DNA from: Candidatus Cloacimonadota bacterium
GTDB taxonomy: Bacteria > Cloacimonadota > Cloacimonadia > Cloacimonadales > TCS61
Assembly: GCA_011372345.1 (NCBI GenBank)
Contig: DRTC01000244.1
Coordinates: 1-11,328 of the forward strand
Length of the DNA stretch: 11,328 nt
Reading direction: 5' to 3'
Positions 1 to 7,600 of the stretch are shown here, piece by piece (within the stretch, counting starts at the first letter, position 1; every line of letters starts with the position of its first letter). The position numbers and the translations under genes were made by a program. The notes beneath the pieces were generated by a model. It was not told where the DNA came from, searched no databases, and saw only the letters and a list, made by a program, of their open reading frames with translations.

Positions 1-2535
1 AAGAAAAGGCAGTTTGTATAAGATCAATAAGGAAAGAGATTCTCCCGGAACATCGATCCCTTCCCAGAATGAATTTGTGCCCAGCAGGACAGCACTTTTA
101 TTCTGTTTGAATTCTTTCAGCATTGCCGTGCGTCCAATGCCTTTACCCTGCGCCAGAAGTTGGATATTTTCTTTATAAAAAGTCTCGCTGATCTCCTCAT
201 AAACTTTATTCAGGTCTTTGTAGGAAGTAAAAAGCACCATGGTACCGGTTTTGGAAATTTCCACACTCTTCTTTATCAGATCGATGCTCTGGGAAGAAAA
301 GAAACGATCTCGCGGTTCGGGAAGGAATCCGGAAACTAAAACGATTGCCTGTTTATCAAAATCAAAGGGTGAAGGCACGATCTTTTCCTGCACAAAATCT
401 TTTTCCAGCAGATCTAATCCCATACGACCGGCAAAATATTTGAATTTCCCGCGAATAGCAATCGTCGCTGAAGTGAAGACAATAGATTTTACCTTTTTAT
501 AAAGGAGATCGTTCATCAGTTGATTGACATTGAGCGGAGCATAATTCAAAATACCATTTGGATATTTCTCATCCGATACTCTAAAATTTTCCAGCCAAAA
601 GGCAAAATCCTTAAATTCCGGGTTGTAAAGTTGATGGAAATTATCATTAAATTCACCCAGTCTTTTCAGCACTCCATCCACATTATCCAGGTTCGTGATA
701 TAGTCTTTGAAAACCTTACTACTGATCGTGGAGAGCGATTCCCGGATAGCCATTATCACTTTGTTGATCTCTTTCCAGAACTCGATGAATTCACTCAAAT
801 AACTGTTTATAAAGGGAAAATCTTCCGTTGACTTGATCCTTAATTTACCGTATCTTCCTTGTCTTTCGACAACCTCCCCGATTTTTTTAAAAAGTTCGGA
901 AAAGATATATTTTTTACTTTCCAGCAGGTCTATCGCTTCTTGAGATCTGGTGATCAAAAAATCTTTGGTGGTTTGATTGACCGCACTTCCGGTTGTGTCT
1001 GCTTTCAATTTCGGCAACATTCCTGTCTGGAATCTTTTACGGGTGGCGAACATCGAGGAAAAGAAATTATTTATATCAGCATATCCGAGACTCAAACCAA
1101 GCTCCGAAGAAGCGATATGCGGCAGATTATGTGCTTCGTCGATGATCAAATTCTCATAATTCCCAAGAACCGCATTTTCGCTTTTCATATCATTCAGCAG
1201 CAGATGATGATTGATGATGACCAGGTTGGAAGCTTCTGCTTTTTTACGGATATCCATCAAATAACATTTCCTGAAAAATGAACATTTTTTGCCCTGGCAG
1301 AAATGACGATCAGCAGAGAGTTTTTTCCAGATACTGCCGTCTCTTTTCGTATTAAAGGAAGTATTTTCGGAAATATCTCCGGTTTGGGTGAATTCTTTCC
1401 AGACGATCAGATTGAGAAAACCTTTAGCTTCGTAAGGTGAGAAATATTTTTCAAATTCAAGGGATGATTCTGCCCATTTTTTTTCGCAGATATAATTGCT
1501 CCTACCCTTCAGAAGAGTTGCTGTAAAGGGAATATCAACGCAATTTCCAACGGTTGGCAGATCTTTATAAAAAAGTTGTTCCTGCAGGTTTTTCGTGTTC
1601 GTAGAAATGATAATTTTTGCATTATTTTTATTTGAATGCTTGATCGCAGGAATCAAATAGGCAAGAGTTTTTCCGACTCCTGTCCCGGCTTCGACCAATA
1701 AATATTCTTCTTTTTGGAAATTCTGTAAAACTGCTTTGGACATCTCGATCTGACCGTCACGGATCTCATAATTCTCAAATTTCTTTGAGAATAAACCGTT
1801 TGTTTCAAATACTTGCGAAATGGTTGGATCAACCTCTTTTTCCGGTTTATGAGAAATGTAATTCTTGTTGTGGAAATCGATTTCTGGTTCCTGTCTGGTT
1901 AGAAGTGCGTATTTATTTTGATGAGCAACGACCTGTTGCAGGAAATAATCCAGGTTTGTATTCAGATTCGCCATCTGCGATATTTCCATTAAACGGTAAT
2001 TAAGTTTTACGGAAATATTTTTATCGATAAATTCCAATAATTTTAGAAAAATCTGCCCGGTTGCTTCCGCATCATAAATAGCACGATGAGCATTTTCCAA
2101 GTTTATCTTAAAATATTCAACAATTGTTCCTAATTTATGATTGAAGATAAAAGGAAGATAAATTTTGCTGATCTCGACCGTATCAAAAATTCTGTTTTCC
2201 AGTTTAGGAAATCCGTTATCATGCAACTTAGTATTTAAAAATCCAATATCGAAATCCGCATTATGACAGATTAGAATATCCTCTCCGATAAATTGTCTGA
2301 ATCTTTTCAGGGCATCAAAAATCGAGATTCCGGAAGCGAGTTGTTCATCAGTGATATGAGTTAATTGTTTGATAAATTGCGGAACTTCTCTTTTTGGTTT
2401 GATAAAAAGTGAGAATTTTTCTTGAGGATTTCCTTCCTTGTAACGAACTGCTCCGATCTCGATTATTTCATTTTCCCGAAAATCAAAACCGGTCGTTTCG
2501 AGATCGAGAACTACAAAATTAAAAAGTTTTTTCAT
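1..2535 (-). CDS. dinG: DnaQ-like exonuclease / DinG-type Fe-S helicase fusion, 3' end off the window
   Basis: The reading frame is open from an ATG at 2535 to the window edge (845 residues, C-terminus missing). Residues 1-170 are a DEDDh 3'-5' exonuclease: D11-L-E13, HNADFD with D96, and HRAIYD with H150 and D155. An XPD/DinG superfamily 2 helicase follows: Walker A GTGVGKT at 284-290, DEAH at 466-469, and the motif V region GTNSFWEGIDVPGE at 819-832. Motif VI must lie in the missing part. Four cysteines, C350, C413, C418 and C424, sit between Walker A and DEAH; the last three have the CX4CX5C spacing I recall for the Fe-S cluster of E. coli DinG. The family unwinds DNA 5'-3' during repair and at R-loops; Gram-positive fusions carry the exonuclease but lack the cluster. 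The ribosome site is weak (AAGAAA). A six-codon ORF starting at 2552 (MAKKKI) overlaps the start as ATGA, so translational coupling is possible. Domain calls are secure; the exact role is inferred. Confidence 0.93.
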   Translation of the reverse strand, partial: MKKLFNFVVLDLETTGFDFRENEIIEIGAVRYKEGNPQEKFSLFIKPKREVPQFIKQLTHITDEQLASGISIFDALKRFRQFIGEDILICHNADFDIGFLNTKLHDNGFPKLENRIFDTVEISKIYLPFIFNHKLGTIVEYFKINLENAHRAIYDAEATGQIFLKLLEFIDKNISVKLNYRLMEISQMANLNTNLDYFLQQVVAHQNKYALLTRQEPEIDFHNKNYISHKPEKEVDPTISQVFETNGLFSKKFENYEIRDGQIEMSKAVLQNFQKEEYLLVEAGTGVGKTLAYLIPAIKHSNKNNAKIIISTNTKNLQEQLFYKDLPTVGNCVDIPFTATLLKGRSNYICEKKWAESSLEFEKYFSPYEAKGFLNLIVWKEFTQTGDISENTSFNTKRDGSIWKKLSADRHFCQGKKCSFFRKCYLMDIRKKAEASNLVIINHHLLLNDMKSENAVLGNYENLIIDEAHNLPHIASSELGLSLGYADINNFFSSMFATRKRFQTGMLPKLKADTTGSAVNQTTKDFLITRSQEAIDLLESKKYIFSELFKKIGEVVERQGRYGKLRIKSTEDFPFINSYLSEFIEFWKEINKVIMAIRESLSTISSKVFKDYITNLDNVDGVLKRLGEFNDNFHQLYNPEFKDFAFWLENFRVSDEKYPNGILNYAPLNVNQLMNDLLYKKVKSIVFTSATIAIRGKFKYFAGRMGLDLLEKDFVQEKIVPSPFDFDKQAIVLVSGFLPEPRDRFFSSQSIDLIKKSVEISKTGTMVLFTSYKDLNKVYEEISETFYKENIQLLAQGKGIGRTAMLKEFKQNKSAVLLGTNSFWEGIDVPGESLSLLILYKLPFL

Positions 2536-2780
2536 ATTTTCTTTTTAGCCATCAGTCTTCGTTAAAACTACACCCAGACAGGCGAATTACACTAATTTCA
2601 CAAAATTTTATATAATAGAAAGCAATTATTTTACTTATTCCCAAAATTCATTTCGATTTTTTTGCATAGTCGATATTCATCGCTCCCAACTCTCGATTGG
2701 GAATGTAACAATGTTTTGAGCCTGCCAAATTCTTCTTACTTTTCTTTCAATCTGAATGTGGAGGCTTTTGCTAGAGGAAA
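2536..2780. other. Intergenic gap between dinG and the methyltransferase gene
   Basis: I see no gene in these 245 bases. They hold the likely dinG promoter (AT-rich, TATAAA-like stretch near 2605-2620 on the minus strand), the dyad at 2684-2702, and at 2583-2601 (minus strand) the phrase GTGAAATTAGTGTAATTCG. The last resembles TTCGTGAAATTCGTG at 4668-4682, on the other side of the restriction-modification pair. No convincing GC-rich hairpin plus T-run terminator follows the methyltransferase gene. Confidence 0.5.
2684..2702. repeat. Short dyad, TCCCAA / TTGGGA
   Basis: The arms TCCCAA and TTGGGA pair perfectly around a 7-nt loop (CTCTCGA). It lies about 80 bases downstream of the methyltransferase stop, so it may be a weak hairpin at the transcript end. 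No T-run follows on the minus strand. It also resembles dispersed intergenic palindromes of the type TTCCCAA-loop-TTGGGAA that I recall from several phyla. Function is unproven. Confidence 0.45.
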
Positions 2781-3683
2781 TTAAAGATTAAATTTCAGTT
2801 GATTTTCAAAATTTGAAATTCTTCTTTCAGCTAGTTTTACATATTGAATATTATTATCATAACCAATATACAGACGGTTAGATTTTAACACTGCAATTGC
2901 TGTTGTTCCGCTTCCCATAAATGGATCGAGAATAATGTCTGATTTAAAAGAATATAATTGAATAAGTCTATAAGGTAATTCTTCTGGAAAAGGTGCTGGA
3001 TGTCCGATTTTTCTAGCAGAAACAGCATTCATTGTCCATATAGACTTTGTCCATTCCATAAATTGTTCTTTTGAAATGGAATTTGTTTTTTTTCCCATCT
3101 CTTGCCTGTTTCTTACTCGTTTATATTCACCTTTAGAAAAAATTAATATATATTCGTGAACATCTCTTAATGTCGGATTAGACGCGGATTGCCAGCTTCC
3201 CCAAGCTGTCGAAGGACTTGCACTTGCTGCCTTATTCCAGATAATTTCTCCTCTCATATTATATCCAATATCGATCATTAATTTTGAAATATAATCCGAA
3301 AGAGGAATATAAGGTTTTCTTCCAAGATTTGCAACATTTACACAAGCTCTACCACCATCAATTAAAACGCGATAAGTTTCGGTAAAAACTTTTCGTAATA
3401 ATTCTAAATATTCTTTAAGAGTTAAATCTTCGTCGTATTCTTTCGAAACATTATAAGGAGGTGATGTGATCATTAAATGAATTGAATTATCTGGTATTTC
3501 TTTCATATTTTCAGATGAACCGAGTATTATTTTATTTAGATATTCTTCAGGAAATTCATTAGCAATGCAATCTACTTTTGTTAGTTTATTTTCTGCATAT
3601 AATTTTGAATTATAAAATCTTGATGAATCGTGATTTATTCTACCTGATGTTCCAAACGCACTTGATTGAGTTCCATGTCTCAT
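2781..3683 (-). CDS. Type II DNA methyltransferase, class beta (N4-cytosine or N6-adenine)
   Basis: This 300-residue protein should transfer a methyl group from S-adenosylmethionine to an exocyclic amino group of a base in a short DNA site, protecting the host from the neighbouring endonuclease. The catalytic motif IV is T73-SPPYN (73-78). The AdoMet-binding motif I is DPFMGSGTT at 253-261, followed by IGYDNN with D276 as the likely motif II acid. Motif IV before motif I is the beta-class order. The SPPY form is most common in N4-cytosine enzymes but is not decisive. The variable part at about 145-215 is the likely target-recognition region. The ATG at 3683 comes 3 nt after the upstream stop, with AAGGA inside the end of that gene as ribosome site, so translation is probably coupled. 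Length is normal and all key residues are present. Target sequence cannot be read from the protein. Confidence 0.93.
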   Translation of the reverse strand: MRHGTQSSAFGTSGRINHDSSRFYNSKLYAENKLTKVDCIANEFPEEYLNKIILGSSENMKEIPDNSIHLMITSPPYNVSKEYDEDLTLKEYLELLRKVFTETYRVLIDGGRACVNVANLGRKPYIPLSDYISKLMIDIGYNMRGEIIWNKAASASPSTAWGSWQSASNPTLRDVHEYILIFSKGEYKRVRNRQEMGKKTNSISKEQFMEWTKSIWTMNAVSARKIGHPAPFPEELPYRLIQLYSFKSDIILDPFMGSGTTAIAVLKSNRLYIGYDNNIQYVKLAERRISNFENQLKFNL

Positions 3684-3686
3684 AAA

Positions 3687-4559
3687 TTATTTCCTTATTA
3701 ACGATAAAAATTTCTCTGCTTTTTCAATTTCTGATTCTTCTCGATTTGCGATAGTAATTATTTCACCAAGTTTCTGTTTGGGTATCATTGATGAGAAATA
3801 ATTCATTTTATCATTTATTATTTCAGTTAGAAAATTTGATAATTGCTCAATAGAAGAAATTGTTTGAAATCCGTTTTCTTGAGTATTTGTGATAAATTCG
3901 CTTGTAGTAGGATTTGGAAATAGAGATAAAAATCCTTGAATTATTCCTGATGTTTTCAGAAAATCAACTTTATTTTTGTAACTTTCTGTTATAGGACTGT
4001 TGCCAAGTATAATTATCGGAATCTTTGCAGAAGCAATGCCGGACACCCTGATATTGATAGATTTGCCAATTGCTTTTAGCATTGAATCAGATCGAAGAAT
4101 TGAAGGATTTCCTTTATGAGATTTATAATCTCCAAGATATTCTAATAAATCAGATTGCTGTGAGTATTTATAATTCGAAACAATACTCATCTTTACTTCA
4201 AAAATCAGTTTAATGTTCTCTGGACTTTGAATTTTTGAATTTGTTGTGCAAAAGGCAATATCCGCATCCGAACGATTTGTTAAACCGATTTCTTCACAAA
4301 CCACACTATTTATTGTATATAATCCAAGTTTAGTTGCAATTGGACTTAATAAATTCTTGCACCATTTCTCAGTAAATTGTCCAATTAATGAATTTCTGCT
4401 TTGTAAAGTCTGCCCGTTATTTTGTTGCCCTTTTTGAATATAAGCAAAATATTCTTCATCGAATTTATAAAACAACTGTTCTGGAGATGCAAAATTTTTT
4501 AATGCTTCAATAAAGAATTTCTTTTCTGTTTCAACATTCCATAAATCAATATTACTCAT
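3687..4559 (-). CDS. Probable type II restriction endonuclease, PD-(D/E)XK type
   Basis: This protein is probably the cutting partner of the methyltransferase encoded 3 nt downstream. I do not recognise its named family. The assignment rests on position and on a plausible PD-(D/E)XK core, numbered here from the ATG at 4559: an acid in GQFTEKW (E64), then RSDADIAF (D98, D100), then a hydrophobic strand ending FEVK (E121, K123). The remainder is mixed alpha/beta without transmembrane segments, and the C-terminus is charged and helical. Of three in-frame ATGs (4577, 4571, 4559), I prefer 4559 because AAGGAAATA precedes it directly; the upstream ones have no ribosome site. The longest version has 296 residues, the preferred one 290. 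No controller-protein gene is visible. By eye, composition is more AT-rich than the neighbouring regulator and heptosyltransferase genes, which fits horizontal transfer. Confidence 0.78.
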   Translation of the reverse strand: MSNIDLWNVETEKKFFIEALKNFASPEQLFYKFDEEYFAYIQKGQQNNGQTLQSRNSLIGQFTEKWCKNLLSPIATKLGLYTINSVVCEEIGLTNRSDADIAFCTTNSKIQSPENIKLIFEVKMSIVSNYKYSQQSDLLEYLGDYKSHKGNPSILRSDSMLKAIGKSINIRVSGIASAKIPIIILGNSPITESYKNKVDFLKTSGIIQGFLSLFPNPTTSEFITNTQENGFQTISSIEQLSNFLTEIINDKMNYFSSMIPKQKLGEIITIANREESEIEKAEKFLSLIRK

Positions 4560-4632
4560 TATTTCCTTCATAGGCATTATTTTTGATTACCATTTTTCGT
4601 TCAAGTTAATTTCCTCAAACAACTCTGCTTGC

Positions 4633-4664
4633 GTATGGAAACAAACAAGATTGTTTGTCAAACA
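4633..4664 (-). promoter_or_regulatory. Candidate promoter of the restriction-modification operon with overlapping dyads
   Basis: On the minus strand a consensus TTGACA lies at 4661-4656. A poor -10 (CCATAC or CATACG) follows after 17-18 bases. Two overlapping inverted repeats cover it: ACAAACAA-GA-TTGTTTGT at 4641-4658 and TGTTTG-T-CAAACA at 4652-4664 (plus-strand reading). Three TGTTTG-type half-sites therefore overlay the -35 and spacer, as an operator would. The alternative is a hairpin ending the upstream regulator transcript, whose stop is 25 bases away, but no T-run follows. Binding protein unknown. Confidence 0.45.
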
Positions 4665-4688
4665 TTTTTCGTGAAATTCGTGAATGAG

Positions 4689-7600
4689 TTATCTCTCAAG
4701 TCGATATCTCTGTATTTTCTTGATCAATCCCTGTCTGCTCAAACCGAGTTTTTTTGCAGTCTGGGTTTGATTCCAACCGGTTTCTTCGAGGATATTGAGG
4801 ATCATTTGTTTTTCCAGGTTTTCAACAGCATCTTTCAACGATTTATTTTCCAGCAGATTGATCGTTTCGGAGATTTCCTGGAAATGGAAGATTTCTCCGG
4901 AAAGGTCGGATGGTCTGATAAAAGAATCATTTTCTGCAAGAGTTACGGCTCTTTCGATCTCGTTTTCGAGCTGCCTGATATTTCCTGGCCATTCGTAATT
5001 CATCATATATTTCAGGGCTTCATCAGTAATTCCATTCACACTTTTCCCGACTTTTTTATTATATTTATCGAGGAAGTGAATTGCCAGCAGCGGAATATCG
5101 GATTTTCGTTCACTCAAAGAAGGAACATCGATCTTGATGACATTCAAACGGTAAAAGAGATCGAGCCGAAAATCTCCTTCATCGACTTTTTCCTTGAGCG
5201 AAACATTGGTAGCACAAATAACCCGGACATCGACCTTTTCGGTTCTGGTTGAGCCGACTCTTTTGATCTCACCTTCCTGCAGGAATCGTAATAATTTAGC
5301 CTGTGTGGAAAGACTGATATCAGCTATTTCATCGAGGAAAAAAGAACCTCCATTGGCAATTTCAAAAAGACCCTTTTTGTCATGAGTCGCTCCAGTAAAC
5401 GAGCCTTTTACATGACCGAAAAGTTCGCTTTCCAAAAGGGTTTCCGGTAATGCTCCGCAATACTGAGCGACAAATTTTTTATTGCGGCGATTACTGTTAT
5501 AATGAATTGCCCGTGCAATCAGTTCTTTCCCGGTTCCGCTCGGACCTTCCAGCAAAATTGTGGTCGGAGTATCTTTGATCTTTTCAATTATCCTGAAAAT
5601 ATTCTGAATTTTATCGCTCTTTCCGATAATATTGGAAAAACTGGTTTTCGAAGCCAGTTCTTCCCTGATCACTTCATGAGATTTTTGCAGGCTGGAATAA
5701 GTAATATTCTCAACGATCACAATTATCTGGTTGCACAAAGCACTCAAAAGATTGATCTTTTTTTCTGTGAAATAATAAGTATCATGCTTTGTGAACAGAC
5801 AGATAACGCCTTTTTTTTCATTCCTGATGCTCAAAGGAAATGAAATGATATTATTATATTCCGGAGCAAAATGAGGTTGTTTGAAATTCTGATATTCATT
5901 TTTATTAAATGTCTCCATAACAATTTTTACCATGTTATCAAAATCTTTATCTTCATTGGAAAAATTATTCAAGATCATATATTCCCAATAATCTTTAACA
6001 AGTTGGTTATGATAAAGGCAGAAAATTCCGCCATCTGCTTCAGCAAAATCAACCAGTTTATCAAGAGCAGTTTCGATCAGAATATCAAAATCCGTGATCT
6101 CATTAAGATTTTGAGTAATTTCATAAAAATTACTTAATAGCGTCTCCTGGTGCTTTGATTCCTTTAGTTCAACCGCATATTTTTTATTTATTTTCTGGAT
6201 CAGGATATCATTCTTCTCCAGAAATTTAATAGCTCCGTATTTTTTCACGATCTTCTTATTTTCGTTCAAAATTTGCAGAGATTGTTCCCATTCTTCTTTT
6301 TCAAATAATAAGAAAGCATATTCATAATTTGCTAAAGCAAGTTCAAAATTATTTTTGGTTTTAGCAAATTTTTCAATGGCAGATTTGAGAATCTTCAGTG
6401 CTTTTTCAGGTTCGTTCTTCTCCAGAAAAGACTGCAAATAATAACATTTTCCGATCTGATAATCATCATCCATCTCTTCTGCTATTTTCAAAGCAGCTCC
6501 GAGATAATAATTTGCACTTTCAAAATTCCTGGTCTGAAGGAAATAAAAAGCCTGTTTCAACGAACCTTCAATTATCTCTTTTTTAACATTCAAACCCTTG
6601 AAAAAATCATAACTTTCAACGATATATTTATATGCTTCCTTGAATTTATGGAGACAGGTCAGAACGCTGCCCAGGTTTCCATAAAGTTCAGCTTTCGTGA
6701 AATCGTCGGAAAGTTCCGGCAGAAGTTCCAAACCATGCTCATAAAACTCATAAGCGATGTTATATTCTCCTCTTTTTTCATACAATTCCCCGAGATTATT
6801 GTAAGAATGACATAAACCTTCTAAAAAATTATTTTCTTTTGATTTTTTGATCGCTCTTTCATAATAATCGATAGCTTTTACCCAATCTCCGGATTTGAAA
6901 AAGAGAACTCCGAGGGCATTAAGGGCGGCAATAACATTCCGGTAGATCTTGAATTTTATGGAAATTTCCAGAGCATCATTGAAGGATTCGGCTGCTTCTT
7001 TATATTTTGCATTATCCATATAAGTAACGCCGATGTTATGCAAAATTTCCGCGATATTATTTCTATCTCCAAGTAATTTTTTTATTTCCAGAGCCTGCTG
7101 CAAATAGTATAAAGACTTTTTATAATCACCTTTATCCTCATACAAATATCCCAAGTTATTATAACAAACACAGATGCCGTTCAGATTGTATTTCTCCTTC
7201 TCGAAGTTCAGGCTTTTATTATACAGAACTTCCGCATTTTTCCATTCTCCCTGCTGGAGCGCCAATCCAGCCAGATTGTTATAAATAGCTGCCAGACCTT
7301 CGATATCTTCTGCATTTTTATAGAGTTTCTCAGCTTCTGTAAATTCTGTTTCTGATTTCTGCCATTCATTGGAATGATAATATATCAATCCTTTCTGTTT
7401 TTTGGAATCTCCCTGCATTTTCAGTCTTTTCTTGCGGTCATCGATGAGAACCGTTATTTGATAAGCTTCATCTGCAGTAGTAAGTGCTTTTCCGAACTCC
7501 TCCATATCAATCAGGATCATACATTTCAGTAAAACCAATTTCCATTTCCAGTAATCATCAATGGTTCCAGGAGAATATTTTTTTATTATTTCCAGAGCAA

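Noticed and set aside
239..1281. Several plus-strand open frames of 60-140 codons
   Set aside because: All lie antisense to the DinG helicase, whose motifs (Fe-S cysteines, DEAH, motif V) are continuous in the minus frame.
4641..4664. Intrinsic terminator of the regulator gene
   Set aside because: The stem is AT-rich and no T-run follows it on the minus strand. Its overlap with TTGACA fits an operator better, though the point is not settled.
4629..5252. A 207-codon plus-strand open frame
   Set aside because: It lies mostly opposite the AAA+ and HTH coding region of the regulator, has no family motif and has no ribosome site. The minus-strand protein is unmistakable there.
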